In this document: positions 8,454-17,938 of the stretch, in pieces
Layout: the number at the start of each line of letters is the position of its first letter
Position numbering within the stretch: the stretch's first letter is position 1
Assembly (NCBI GenBank): GCA_947631625.1
Contig: CANRMA010000002.1
Location: forward strand, 1 to 64,000
Reading direction: 5' to 3'
Origin: an uncultured Lachnospiraceae bacterium
GTDB taxonomy: Bacteria > Bacillota > Clostridia > Lachnospirales > Lachnospiraceae
Length of the DNA stretch: 64,000 bases
Notes under the pieces: generated by a model
The model's input: only the letters and a program-made list of their open reading frames with translations
Database searches by the model: none
What the model was told of the DNA's origin: nothing
Translations under genes and position numbers: made by a program

Positions 8454-9158
8454 TTAAAGTTGGTAAAATATTTGTATTTTAATTTAAGACTAAACATTTT
8501 CCTGCGGCAAGCCGATATAGAATTTAGCAGCAAGGATTGCGATAAATTTGCATGGATGCAGGAATAGTGTTGGAGAAGTTGATGCCTGTCAGGTGCGGAT
8601 TAGAGCGGTGGCGGGCATTTTTACTTGAAATAAAATATATGTAAATGTATAATATTGATTATAGCGTATAAGTTAGCTAATAATCATTAGTATATATGTC
8701 TTATTAAATATATTACTATATTGAATTGGTTTATATTTTTATAGAATATGGTTTATGCAAGTGGTATCTTATGATAGAGCATTTATTGGGAGTACGGAAG
8801 GAAATATAGTTGTAACTATAAGCCTGTTGGCGCCTTAATTTGAATGAACTGTCGGCTGTATACTGATATAAAGATTCCATTGCCTGTTGTAGTTTTGATT
8901 TGGTAGTTGATTATTTTAAAGTGATATTATACATAATCCTTATGATGATATTATCTTGTAATGAGTGTTCATCTGTGTGTTTATTGCAAAAACCATAAGA
9001 AATTTGCGGATAAGCTTATAAATATTTCGAATTTTGTACTGACGTAAGAGTTGCCGTACCATGATGTCACAATAAAAGAAATGGGCGTTTTGGCAAGAAT
9101 GTGTGGAATTAATTTAGGTAAGAAAAACAGTTTATTTTAATATTATAGGGATAAGCTT
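8454..9158. other. 705-bp non-coding stretch at the left edge of the glycan block
   Basis: I see no credible gene here. Short frames with stops suggest decayed coding DNA (for example before 9141, ending KEMGVLARMCGINLG), but no family is recognisable. One possible terminator lies at 8582-8622. The sequence is extremely AT-rich, so candidate promoters cannot be separated from background; the promoter of the 9159 operon must be in its 3' part. Confidence 0.5.
8582..8622 (+). terminator. Possible terminator after ATPase copy 2
   Basis: TGCCTGT (8584-8590) can pair with GCGGGCA (8611-8617), using two G-U pairs, and TTTTTA follows. The loop is large, so support is weak. Confidence 0.35.
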
Positions 9159-10136
9159 ATGAGAATTTTAGTAACAGGTTCTGACGGTTTCATAGGAAGT
9201 CATTTAGTAGAAGAATTAGTTAAAAAGGGATACAAAGTTAAGGCTTTTGTGTATTATAACTCCTTTAATACATGGGGGTGGCTTGACACGCTGTCACAAG
9301 ATATTATGGATAACGTTGAGATATTTCAAGGTGACATCCGTGATCCTAACGGAGTTGAAGAAGCAGTAAAAGGAGTGGATGCCATATTTCATCTGGCGGC
9401 ATTGATAGCGATTCCATTTAGTTATCATTCCCCGGATACTTATGTTGATACAAATATAAAAGGAACTCTGAATATATTGCAGGCTGCCAGAAAACAAAAT
9501 ATAAAAAGAGTTCTGATCACATCAACATCAGAGGTATATGGTACGGCACAGTATGTTCCAATAGATGAAAAGCATCCCTTTCAGGGGCAATCACCGTATT
9601 CAGCCACTAAAATAGGGGCGGACAGGTTGGCAGAAAGTTTTTATCGTTCCTTTGGCCTTCCGGTTACAATTGTAAGGCCTTTTAATACTTATGGACCGAG
9701 GCAATCTGCAAGAGCAGTTATACCTACGATAGTTACACAGCTCTTAAGCGGAAATGAGAAAATTAAACTTGGTTCCCTTACGCCTACAAGAGATTTTAAT
9801 TATGTGAAAGATACTGCAAATGGATTTATCGCAATATATGAGTCGGATAAAACGATAGGTGAAGAGATTAATATAGCAACTCAGAAAGAGATCTCAATCG
9901 GAGAATTGGCGGAAGAATTGATAAGGCAGATTAATCCTAAAGCCCAAATTGTGTGTGACGAACAGAGACTTAGACCAGAAAAAAGTGAAGTAAACAGGCT
10001 TTTAGGCTGTAATGAAAAAATTTTGCGCTTGACAGATTGGAAGCCGAGATACACGTTTGAAGAAGGTTTAAGTGAAACAATAGAATTCCTTAAAGAAAAT
10101 TTATATAAATATAAAACGGATATTTACAATTTATGA
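9159..10136 (+). CDS. legB: NAD-dependent nucleotide-sugar 4,6-dehydratase, LegB-like
   Basis: A 325-aa extended SDR enzyme. TGSDGFIG (6-13) binds NAD, TSTSE (121-125) carries the catalytic Ser/Thr-Asp/Glu region and YSATK (147-151) the Tyr-Lys pair. It resembles Campylobacter LegB (Cj1319), which makes the 4-keto-6-deoxy intermediate from GDP-GlcNAc in the legionaminic acid pathway. The nucleotidyltransferase and NeuD/B/C genes that follow support this. First gene of a long co-directional run. Substrate (GDP- or UDP-sugar) is inferred. Confidence 0.78.
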   Translation: MRILVTGSDGFIGSHLVEELVKKGYKVKAFVYYNSFNTWGWLDTLSQDIMDNVEIFQGDIRDPNGVEEAVKGVDAIFHLAALIAIPFSYHSPDTYVDTNIKGTLNILQAARKQNIKRVLITSTSEVYGTAQYVPIDEKHPFQGQSPYSATKIGADRLAESFYRSFGLPVTIVRPFNTYGPRQSARAVIPTIVTQLLSGNEKIKLGSLTPTRDFNYVKDTANGFIAIYESDKTIGEEINIATQKEISIGELAEELIRQINPKAQIVCDEQRLRPEKSEVNRLLGCNEKILRLTDWKPRYTFEEGLSETIEFLKENLYKYKTDIYNL

Positions 10137-10273
10137 TTAATGCGATTATAAATGCATGTAATTTTGATAAATTTTATTCAATATAAAACATATTTAGATA
10201 AAAAATTAATGTGATAATATTCAGAGATGCGGCGGAAACGTAAGATAATTAGGGGAGCAGGTATTAAAACAAT

Positions 10274-11356
10274 ATGGATGCACAATTAAGTGTATTAATC
10301 GATACTTCATTTAATATCATATCCGAAAATGAAAGCTTAAAGATTGCATTGGAGCAGTTGGACAAGGTTATTGTCAAGGTGTTGCTTGTAGTTAATGATG
10401 AAGAAGCTTTTGTTGCTGCGTTGACGGATGGCGATGTCAGAAGAGCGATCTTAGCAGGCGCCTCACTTAAAACACCGGTGTTTCAAGTAGCTAATTATAA
10501 TCCAAAGTATTTGGAAAATGATGATGTAAGTCAGGCAAAGAAGTATTTAGAAAAAATAGCCGCATTGCCAATATTAGATGAGAATGGGAAAATTATAAAG
10601 GTTTACATAAGAGGAATAAATCAACAGCAAAATATCAATGATAGTTTGAATATTCCCATAGTAATCATGGCAGGAGGATTGGGTACGAGATTATACCCTT
10701 ATACAAAAATTTTACCAAAACCACTAATTCCGGTCGCGGACGTTCCTATTGCTGAGAGGATTATACGGTCATTTCAGAAAATAGGCTGTGAAGAATTTTA
10801 TATGATAGTAAATTATAAAAAAAATATGATTAAAGCATATTTTAATGATGCAGATTGCAAGTATAGGCTTAATTTTTGTGATGAAGATAAACCTTTGGGA
10901 ACAGGAGGCGGTCTTAAGCTTCTCAGTGAAAAAATAGATAAAACCTTTGTTTTAACTAATTGTGATATTTTGATTTTGGATGACGTAAGGGAAATCGTAA
11001 AACATCATATAAAATCTAAAAACAAAGTAACAATGGTCTGTTCCTTAAAAAATTTTGAAATACCGTATGGTGTTGTAAATTTCTCAAACGGTGGGGAAAT
11101 AAGTTCCTTTGAAGAAAAGCCCAAAATGTCTTTTTTTACAAATACGGGGTATTACATACTTGAAAAGGAAGTCTTTAAATATATTGAACCTGATGAAGCT
11201 ATAGGTATGCCGGATATAATAGACAGAATGAAAGAAGCAGGAGAAAAAGTTGGAATATATCCGATCGGGGAGAATGCGTGGTTGGATATGGGGCAGTTTG
11301 ATACGATGGAAAGCATGGAAATAAAGTTAAGAGAGATAGGTCCCTATTTATCATAA
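10274..11356 (+). CDS. ptmE: CBS-domain sugar-phosphate nucleotidyltransferase, PtmE-like
   Basis: 360 aa. Residues 1-120 are a pair of CBS motifs (LTDGDVRRAIL; LPILDENGKI) and residues about 128-355 a nucleotidyltransferase with the signature MAGGLGTRLYPYTKILPKPL. This fusion is that of Campylobacter PtmE, the glucosamine-1-phosphate guanylyltransferase feeding GDP-sugars to legionaminic acid synthesis. The CBS pair may sense nucleotides. It starts 137 bases after the dehydratase; AGGGGAG lies somewhat far (about 15 bases) from ATG 10274. Confidence 0.78.
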   Translation: MDAQLSVLIDTSFNIISENESLKIALEQLDKVIVKVLLVVNDEEAFVAALTDGDVRRAILAGASLKTPVFQVANYNPKYLENDDVSQAKKYLEKIAALPILDENGKIIKVYIRGINQQQNINDSLNIPIVIMAGGLGTRLYPYTKILPKPLIPVADVPIAERIIRSFQKIGCEEFYMIVNYKKNMIKAYFNDADCKYRLNFCDEDKPLGTGGGLKLLSEKIDKTFVLTNCDILILDDVREIVKHHIKSKNKVTMVCSLKNFEIPYGVVNFSNGGEISSFEEKPKMSFFTNTGYYILEKEVFKYIEPDEAIGMPDIIDRMKEAGEKVGIYPIGENAWLDMGQFDTMESMEIKLREIGPYLS

Positions 11357-11374
11357 GTCTGGTGGAATTATATT

Positions 11375-12040
11375 ATGGAAAAAATAATTATCTTGGGTCA
11401 GGGCGGACATGCAAAAAGCCTTGTTGATATTATCGAACGTGAACAAAAATATAAGATAGCCGGATATATAGTGAATAATGTGAAGACAGAAAGCGGAAGT
11501 CGCTCAATAAATGATTTGGAGAAGAAGTCAGGTCATTGTCATGTGATTGGCTGTGATGATGATTTGGAAGAAATTTTTCATGGCGGCATTACCAGAGCTG
11601 CCATAGGAATTGGATATATGGGGAAGTCCGATTTGAGAGAAAAATTGTGGAAACGTTTGAAAGATATCGGATTTTCGTTACCTGTCATTTGCGACCCATC
11701 GGCAGTTATTTCAAATCATGCCCGAATAGAAGAGGGCTGTTTTATTGGTAAAGGAGCAATTATAAATTCAGGCGCTTCAATAGGTAAAATGTGCATTATT
11801 AACAGCGGAGCGATTGTTGAGCATGATTGTGTGGTTGAGGACTTTTCACATATATCGGTTGGAAGCGTATTGTGCGGCGGAGTTAAAGTGGGAAAGGCTG
11901 CTTTTATTGGAGCAAATGCAACAGTGATCCAATATAGAAGTATTGGCAGCAATTGTATTATAGGAGCCGGTATGGTAGTAAGAAAAGATATTGAAAATAC
12001 TGAAAATAAAATAAGAGACAGAGTGCAAATTAATGGGTAG
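11375..12040 (+). CDS. NeuD/PglD-family sugar O- or N-acyltransferase
   Basis: 221 aa. An N-terminal Rossmann-like part (IIILGQGGHAKSLVDII, as in PglD) is followed by a left-handed beta-helix of hexapeptide repeats (IGKGAIINSGASIGKMCI). In nonulosonic pathways such enzymes acetylate the 4-amino group of the sugar (LegH) or the final sialic acid (NeuD). It overlaps the synthase gene by 8 bases. Which amine or hydroxyl it modifies cannot be told; with no LegC in the window its exact step is open. Confidence 0.8.
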   Translation: MEKIIILGQGGHAKSLVDIIEREQKYKIAGYIVNNVKTESGSRSINDLEKKSGHCHVIGCDDDLEEIFHGGITRAAIGIGYMGKSDLREKLWKRLKDIGFSLPVICDPSAVISNHARIEEGCFIGKGAIINSGASIGKMCIINSGAIVEHDCVVEDFSHISVGSVLCGGVKVGKAAFIGANATVIQYRSIGSNCIIGAGMVVRKDIENTENKIRDRVQING

Positions 12041-13031
12041 AGTATTTGTTATAGCAGAGGCAGGAGTTAATCATAACGGAGATATTAATATAGCTAAAGA
12101 ACTTGTAGAAAAAGCAGCATCGGCAGGCGCAGATGCGGTTAAATTTCAGACTTTTAAGACGGAAAATCTTGTATGTAGAGATGCTAAGAAGGCAGCATAT
12201 CAATTGGGAACAACAGATAATTCTGAATCACAGTACGAAATGTTAAAAAAATTAGAATTGACCCCAATAATGCATACAGAATTAATATCATATTGTAATA
12301 AAAAAAATATTATGTTTTTGTCTACTCCTTTTGACATAGAAAGCTTGAATTATCTGGTTCAATGTGGAATTGAGATAATCAAGATACCATCGGGTGAGAT
12401 AACTAATTATCCATATTTAAGAGAGATTGGAAGAACGGGCAAGCCTGTAATATTGTCGTCGGGAATGAGTAGATTGGATGAGGTTGATGATGCCATAAAA
12501 GTATTAAGAGATTTTGGCAGTAAAAAAATAACAGTGCTTCACTGTAATACAGAATATCCAACGCCTTATGAAGATGTAAATTTAAGGGCAATGCTGTCTT
12601 TAAAAGATGAATTGGGGGTAGAGGTCGGATATTCTGACCATACACAGGGTATAGAAGTTCCTATTGCGGCTGTTGGGTTGGGGGCGTCAGTAATAGAGAA
12701 GCATTTTACATTAGACAAAAATATGGAAGGTCCGGATCATAAAGCAAGTCTTGAACCAAGTGAATTAAGCGAAATGGTCAAACAGATAAGAAATATTGAG
12801 AAAGCATTAGGAAACGGCATAAAGCGACCTTCAGAATCTGAAAAGAAAAATATGGATATTGTCAGAAAAAGTATTGTTGCAAATTGTTTCATTAAACAAG
12901 GTGATATATATTCTGAGGATAATATTACAACCAAGAGACCCGGTAATGGAATTTCCCCTATGAGGTGGAATGATGTTATCGGTAAAAAGGCAATAAGAAA
13001 CTTTGAACCAGACGAGTTGATTGAATTATGA
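12033..13031 (+). CDS. legI: Nonulosonic (legionaminic/sialic) acid synthase, NeuB family
   Basis: 332 aa. A TIM-barrel NeuB domain (VFVIAEAGVNHNGDINIAKEL at the N-terminus, IKIPSGEI and GYSDHTQG further in) is followed by a C-terminal SAF/antifreeze-like domain (residues about 270-332). It condenses a 6-carbon N-acyl sugar with phosphoenolpyruvate to a 9-carbon keto acid. Length is normal. Its start lies inside the end of the acyltransferase gene and its stop overlaps the next start (ATGA), so translation is coupled. Confidence 0.92.
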   Translation: MGRVFVIAEAGVNHNGDINIAKELVEKAASAGADAVKFQTFKTENLVCRDAKKAAYQLGTTDNSESQYEMLKKLELTPIMHTELISYCNKKNIMFLSTPFDIESLNYLVQCGIEIIKIPSGEITNYPYLREIGRTGKPVILSSGMSRLDEVDDAIKVLRDFGSKKITVLHCNTEYPTPYEDVNLRAMLSLKDELGVEVGYSDHTQGIEVPIAAVGLGASVIEKHFTLDKNMEGPDHKASLEPSELSEMVKQIRNIEKALGNGIKRPSESEKKNMDIVRKSIVANCFIKQGDIYSEDNITTKRPGNGISPMRWNDVIGKKAIRNFEPDELIEL

Positions 13032-14197
13032 AAAAGATATGTATAGTAACCGGAACAAGGGCAGAATACGGATTATTAAAGCCTGTTATTGAAAAAGTAC
13101 ATTTGTCGAAAATTTTGGAATTGCAGTTAGTAGTTACAGGGACGCATTTGTCAAGTGAATTTGGATTAACGTATCATGAAATAGAAAACGATGGTTACCC
13201 GATAAATGCTAAGATTGAGATGCTTCTTAGTTCAGATACGTCTGTGGGAATTACTAAATCAATGGGAGTAGCATTGATCGGTTTTGCAGATTATTTTGAT
13301 ACAAACAAACCTGACATAGTTGTCATATTAGGCGATCGTTATGAAATGCTTGTTGCGGCATCAGCAGCTATGATTGCAAGAATTCCGATTGCTCATATAC
13401 ATGGTGGAGAAAAGACAGAAGGACTTATAGATGAGGCTATACGGCATTCCATAACTAAAATGAGTCATTTGCACTTTACTGCGACGGAAGAATATAGAAA
13501 AAGGGTAATACAACTTGGTGAACAGCCTGATACAGTATATAATGTGGGTTCATTAGGTGTTGAAAATATTAAGACAGTTCAGTTAATGAAAAAAGATGAA
13601 TTAGAATCTGAATTGGATTTTCAATTTACTGATAGTACAATACTTGTTACTTTTCATCCTGTAACTCTGGAAAATTTAACTGCTGAAAATCAGTTTAAAA
13701 ATATTTTGGATGTGATTGATCATCATAAGGATCTTTCAGTGATATTTACGAAAGCTAATGCAGATACGGATGGAAGAATTATAAATAAAATGATAGATGA
13801 GTTTGCAACACTTAATAACGAAAGATGCAAGGCATATACTTCACTTGGACAGCGCAGATATCTGAGCGCGTTGCAGTTTTGTTCCGTTGTTATGGGTAAT
13901 TCATCCAGTGGAATTGTAGAAGTGCCATCTTTTTGTATTCCTACAATAGATATTGGAGACAGGCAAAAAGGAAGAATAGCCGCAGAATCTGTAATACATT
14001 GTGGTAGTAGTGTACAGGAAATTGAATGTGCATTAAATATAGCATTTTCAAAAGAGTTTGATAATAAAGCGCATAATACAAAAAATCCATATGAGGGAGA
14101 ACATACATCGGATAAAATAGTTGAAATTATAGCCAACGCATTGAATATAGGAATTGATTTAAAAAAGAATTTTTATGATATAAGCGTGGAAATATGA
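13028..14197 (+). CDS. legG: Hydrolysing UDP/GDP-HexNAc 2-epimerase, NeuC family (copy 1)
   Basis: 389 aa, GT-B fold epimerase starting TGTRAEYGLLKPVIEKV, with GDRYEML, HIHGGEKTEG and GNSSSGIVEVPS motifs expected for NeuC/LegG. It releases the nucleotide and inverts C2 to give the substrate of the NeuB synthase. Overlaps its neighbours on both sides by 4 bases. It is very similar to the gene at 15762, including stretches of about 100 identical bases, but has no G-tract where that copy has eight Gs. Confidence 0.9.
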   Translation: MKKICIVTGTRAEYGLLKPVIEKVHLSKILELQLVVTGTHLSSEFGLTYHEIENDGYPINAKIEMLLSSDTSVGITKSMGVALIGFADYFDTNKPDIVVILGDRYEMLVAASAAMIARIPIAHIHGGEKTEGLIDEAIRHSITKMSHLHFTATEEYRKRVIQLGEQPDTVYNVGSLGVENIKTVQLMKKDELESELDFQFTDSTILVTFHPVTLENLTAENQFKNILDVIDHHKDLSVIFTKANADTDGRIINKMIDEFATLNNERCKAYTSLGQRRYLSALQFCSVVMGNSSSGIVEVPSFCIPTIDIGDRQKGRIAAESVIHCGSSVQEIECALNIAFSKEFDNKAHNTKNPYEGEHTSDKIVEIIANALNIGIDLKKNFYDISVEI

Positions 14198-15078
14198 GAA
14201 TTTTTTTTATAGGATGCGTAAAGTCATCAGAATTATTTTTGAAAAAATTAATAGAGATTGATGCCGAAATTGTAGGCGTTATAACTAAAGAAGAATCTAA
14301 ATTTAATTCGGATTTTGTAAATTTAGGTTATATTTGTAAAAAATATGGAATTGATTATAGATTTGTAAAAAGCGTTAATGAAGATTCCGTGAAAAAATAT
14401 ATAAAAAGTAAGAATGTTGATTTGATCCTTTGTTTGGGATGGTCACAACTTTTGGATTCAGAAGTTCTAGCAATACCGAAGTTAGGATGTATTGGATTTC
14501 ATCCTGCAGAGCTTCCGTATAATAGAGGAAGACATCCTCTCATATGGGCGCTTACATTAGGACTTTCAAGAACTGCATCAACACTGTTTTTAATGGATGC
14601 GTCTGCTGATACCGGGAAAATAGTTTCACAAAAATATGTCAGTATAGATTATTTGGATGATGCCTCTTCTCTTTATGATAAATTAATGCATATTGCAGTT
14701 GTTCAGCTTGTTGAAGTACTTGAAGATTTTGATAATAATACTCTTAAATTGATTGAGCAATCACCTAATATTGGTAATTCCTGGAGAAAGCGTGGAAAAG
14801 ATGACGGTAGGATAGATTGGCGAATGTCAAGTAATAGCATATACAATTTAGTAAGAGCACTTACTAAGCCATATGTCGGAGCTCATTTTGTTTTTGAAGG
14901 AAAAGATTACAAGGTATGGAAAGTTAAAGAAATTAAGCAGAGTGGTTACGAAAATATTGAGCCGGGTAAGGTGATAAAAGTAAGTTCATGCAGCAATTTT
15001 ACAATTAAGGCCGGAGACAATCTTATTGAAGTATTGGATTGTGATGAAATAAATATTAAGGTTGGCGCTTATCTTTAG
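14194..15078 (+). CDS. Formyltransferase-family protein, probable sugar N-formyltransferase
   Basis: 294 aa, methionyl-tRNA formyltransferase fold. The core reads CIGFHPAELPYNRGRHPLIWAL, interrupted here for length at residue 119, then MDASADTG. His103 and Asp139 match the catalytic His and Asp, but the usual Asn two residues before the His is Gly101. A C-terminal domain follows (WRKRGKDDGRIDWR). It sits beside a deacetylase, suggesting exchange of an N-acetyl for an N-formyl group using 10-formyl-tetrahydrofolate. The missing Asn makes true formyl transfer uncertain. Confidence 0.7.
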   Translation: MRIFFIGCVKSSELFLKKLIEIDAEIVGVITKEESKFNSDFVNLGYICKKYGIDYRFVKSVNEDSVKKYIKSKNVDLILCLGWSQLLDSEVLAIPKLGCIGFHPAELPYNRGRHPLIWALTLGLSRTASTLFLMDASADTGKIVSQKYVSIDYLDDASSLYDKLMHIAVVQLVEVLEDFDNNTLKLIEQSPNIGNSWRKRGKDDGRIDWRMSSNSIYNLVRALTKPYVGAHFVFEGKDYKVWKVKEIKQSGYENIEPGKVIKVSSCSNFTIKAGDNLIEVLDCDEINIKVGAYL

Positions 15079-15092
15079 AAATGAGGTAATGA

Positions 15093-15749
15093 ATGAAAAT
15101 ATTAGTAGTATCTCCTCATCCGGATGATGAAACATTGGGAGCAGGTGGAACGATTTTAAGAGCGAAAGATGAAGGAAATGAAGTAAGTTGGCTAAATATT
15201 ACTTCAATACCCCTGAATGGGAAATATGCTCAGGACATTATATATAAACGTGAAATTCAGCTAAGGGAAATTGAAAAGTTTTATGATTTCTCCAAAGTAT
15301 ATCATTTGAATATGCCAACGACAGAACTTAATAATATTGATTCAGTTAAGGCAATTGATGATATTAGTAATGTAATAAGCGAGGTAAGGCCGGAAGTATT
15401 AATTCTTCCTGATTATAATGATGTTCATTCAGATCACAAAAGAGTGTTTGAGTGGTGTTATTCTTGCTCTAAGGTATTTAGATATCCATATATTAAGAAA
15501 ATTATGACTATGGAAATTGTATCAGAGACTGATTTTAGTGGTATGAATACCTTTTTCCCTAACTATTTTGTGAATATTACAGATTATATTGAAAGTAAAA
15601 TTGCAGCATTAAGAATATATGAAACTGAAATAGCTCCTCCACCATTTCCGAGAAGTGAAGAGAACATAAGAGCGCTAGCTACAGTGAGAGGATCGATGGC
15701 AGGGGTTCGTTATGCAGAAGCATTTCATATAATTAAATATATTAAGTGA
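15093..15749 (+). CDS. PIG-L/LmbE-family N-deacetylase
   Basis: 218 aa. The N-terminal SPHPDDETLGAGGT and the later HSDHKRVF supply the metal-binding His/Asp/His set of PIG-L zinc deacetylases, which remove N-acetyl groups from sugars. A GAGGTAATGA ribosome region precedes ATG 15093. Placed directly after the formyltransferase and before the second NeuC, it probably prepares a free amine on a nonulosonic precursor. Confidence 0.85.
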   Translation: MKILVVSPHPDDETLGAGGTILRAKDEGNEVSWLNITSIPLNGKYAQDIIYKREIQLREIEKFYDFSKVYHLNMPTTELNNIDSVKAIDDISNVISEVRPEVLILPDYNDVHSDHKRVFEWCYSCSKVFRYPYIKKIMTMEIVSETDFSGMNTFFPNYFVNITDYIESKIAALRIYETEIAPPPFPRSEENIRALATVRGSMAGVRYAEAFHIIKYIK

Positions 15750-15761
15750 TAGGATTAAATA

Positions 15762-16925
15762 ATGAAAAAAGTATGTGTAGTTACAGGAACTAGATCTGAA
15801 TATGGTCTACTAAAACCGTTAATTGATAAAATTTATAGATCAGAGCAGTTTGATCTGCAATTATTTGTGACAGGCGCGCATTTGTCTAGTGAATTTGGAT
15901 TAACATACCAAGAAATAGAGAAGGATCAGTATCCGGTTTGTAAAAAAATAGAAATGCTGCTTAGTTCGGATACTACAGTTGGAATTACTAAATCGGGGGG
16001 GGTACAACTGATAAGTTTTGCAGATGCATATGAAGAATGCAAACCTGACATAGTTGTCATATTAGGCGATCGTTATGAAATGCTTGTTGCGGCATCAGCA
16101 GCTATGATTGCAAGAATTCCGATTGCGCATATACATGGTGGAGAAAAGACTGAGGGTGCAATCGATGAAGCAATAAGGCATTCTATTACTAAGATGAGTC
16201 ATTTGCATTTTGCGGCGACAGAGGAATATAGGAAGAGGATAATACAACTTGGTGAGCAGCCTGATGCAGTATACAATGTTGGTTCATTAGGTGTAGAAAA
16301 TATCAAAACAGTACAGTTAATGAAAAAAGATGAATTAGAATGTAAATTGGATTTTCAATTTACAGATAATACAATACTTGTTACTTTTCATCCTGTAACT
16401 CTGGAAAACTTAACTGCTGAAAAGCAGTTTAAAAATATTTTGGATGTGATTGACCGCCATAAGGAGCTTTCAGTGATATTTACGAAAGCTAATGCAGATA
16501 CGGATGGAAGAATTATAAATAAAATGATAGATGAGTTTGTAGCGCTTAATAACGAAAGGTGCAAGGCATATACTTCGCTTGGACAGCAAAGATATCTTAG
16601 CGCGTTACAGTTTTGTTCCGTTGTTATGGGTAATTCATCCAGTGGAATTATAGAAGTACCATCCTTTGGTATTCCTACAATAAATGTTGGGGACAGACAA
16701 AAAGGAAGAGCGTGTGCAAAATCTGTAATACACTGTGGAAATAGTAGCAATGAGATTGATAATGCATTGAATATAGCTTTGTCTAAAGAATTTCGAAATA
16801 AGCTTGCTGATGTTAAAAATCCATATGAAAAGACAGGAACTTCTGATGCGATTATAGAAATGATTTGGTATGCGCTTGAACGTGGAATTGAAATGAAGAA
16901 AAAATTTTATGATATTAGTTTTTAG
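15762..16925 (+). CDS. Hydrolysing HexNAc 2-epimerase, NeuC family (copy 2), with G8 tract
   Basis: 387 aa, close paralogue of the gene at 13028: same TGTRSEYGLLKPL start, GDRYEML, HIHGGEKTEG and GNSSSGIIEVPS motifs. Differences cluster in the first 85 and last 60 residues, so it may act on a different sugar. A run of eight G (15995-16002) encodes part of KSGGVQ, where copy 1 has KSMGVA; the tract is in frame here. It probably supplies a second nonulosonic acid, or the deacetylated/formylated variant. Confidence 0.88.
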   Translation: MKKVCVVTGTRSEYGLLKPLIDKIYRSEQFDLQLFVTGAHLSSEFGLTYQEIEKDQYPVCKKIEMLLSSDTTVGITKSGGVQLISFADAYEECKPDIVVILGDRYEMLVAASAAMIARIPIAHIHGGEKTEGAIDEAIRHSITKMSHLHFAATEEYRKRIIQLGEQPDAVYNVGSLGVENIKTVQLMKKDELECKLDFQFTDNTILVTFHPVTLENLTAEKQFKNILDVIDRHKELSVIFTKANADTDGRIINKMIDEFVALNNERCKAYTSLGQQRYLSALQFCSVVMGNSSSGIIEVPSFGIPTINVGDRQKGRACAKSVIHCGNSSNEIDNALNIALSKEFRNKLADVKNPYEKTGTSDAIIEMIWYALERGIEMKKKFYDISF

Positions 16926-16957
16926 GCATTTAGTTAAATATGACAAGGATATTAGAA

Positions 16958-17929
16958 ATGAATATAGTGGTAATAGGCTTAGGTTCTATGGGAAGACGTA
17001 GAATACGACTTATGAAGGGCATGAAATTAGAACTTAATATTGTTGGAGTGGATAGTAATATAGAAAGATGTGAAAATGTAAAGACTGATTTTAATATAGA
17101 ATGTTGTGCATCTTTAGAAACAGCAGAAATGATAATGAAGTTTGATTGTGCCTTTATATGTACATCTCCCTTGGCTCATGCAGATTTGATCAATTTGTGC
17201 TTGTCACATGGATATCATGTTTTTACGGAGATTAATTTAGTTGCAGATAAGTACAAACAAAATGTGGAGCTTGCTAATGAAAGAGGATTAACTTTATTTC
17301 TTTCTTCTACGCCTTTATACAAGTCAGAAATACAATTTATAGATAAAAGACTAAAGGAAAACGGGAAGTCCTGTATATATCAATATCATGTGGGTCAATA
17401 TTTACCGGACTGGCATCCGTGGGACAACCTTAAGGACTTTTTTGTTAGTAATAAGACAACAAACGGGTGCAGAGAACTCTTAGCTATTGAACTGCCGTGG
17501 GTACAGAAAGTTTTTGGCAGAATTAAAAAAGTAACAGTTATAAAAAAGCATATGCTTTCTTTAGGATTAGAATTTCCCGATACATATGTGATGCAATTAG
17601 AACATGAATCCGGAAACATAGGCAGTTTCCTTGTAGATATAGTAAGTAGACAGGCAGTCAGACAATTAGAAGTTATAAATGAAAATATTTATATAAAGTG
17701 GAATGGCACCCCGGATTCATTATATGAAAAAGATATCGGAACAGGATTATTAGTGCAGGTGCAGAAAGACAAGTATGATCATGAACAGGGCTATGCAGAA
17801 TTTATTAATGAATATGCTTATTTTAAGGAAATAGAAGAATTTTTTGAAGTTATAAAAGGGAAAATGTCAATATATGATTTTGAAATGGATATGGAGACTT
17901 TGAAAATAATAGATGAGATTGAAGGGTGA
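16958..17929 (+). CDS. Gfo/Idh/MocA-family oxidoreductase (1)
   Basis: 323 aa. An N-terminal NAD(P)-binding Rossmann fold starts VVIGLGSMGRRR, and HVFTEINL stands where the family has its EKP motif: the catalytic Lys-containing EKP is not conserved here. Such enzymes oxidise or reduce sugar hydroxyls and occur in many nonulosonic clusters. ATG 16958 is preferred over 16940 because AAGGAT lies 8 bases before it. The substrate is unknown; loss of EKP could mean a changed reaction. Confidence 0.72.
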   Translation: MNIVVIGLGSMGRRRIRLMKGMKLELNIVGVDSNIERCENVKTDFNIECCASLETAEMIMKFDCAFICTSPLAHADLINLCLSHGYHVFTEINLVADKYKQNVELANERGLTLFLSSTPLYKSEIQFIDKRLKENGKSCIYQYHVGQYLPDWHPWDNLKDFFVSNKTTNGCRELLAIELPWVQKVFGRIKKVTVIKKHMLSLGLEFPDTYVMQLEHESGNIGSFLVDIVSRQAVRQLEVINENIYIKWNGTPDSLYEKDIGTGLLVQVQKDKYDHEQGYAEFINEYAYFKEIEEFFEVIKGKMSIYDFEMDMETLKIIDEIEG

Positions 17930-17938
17930 TGTTTTAAT

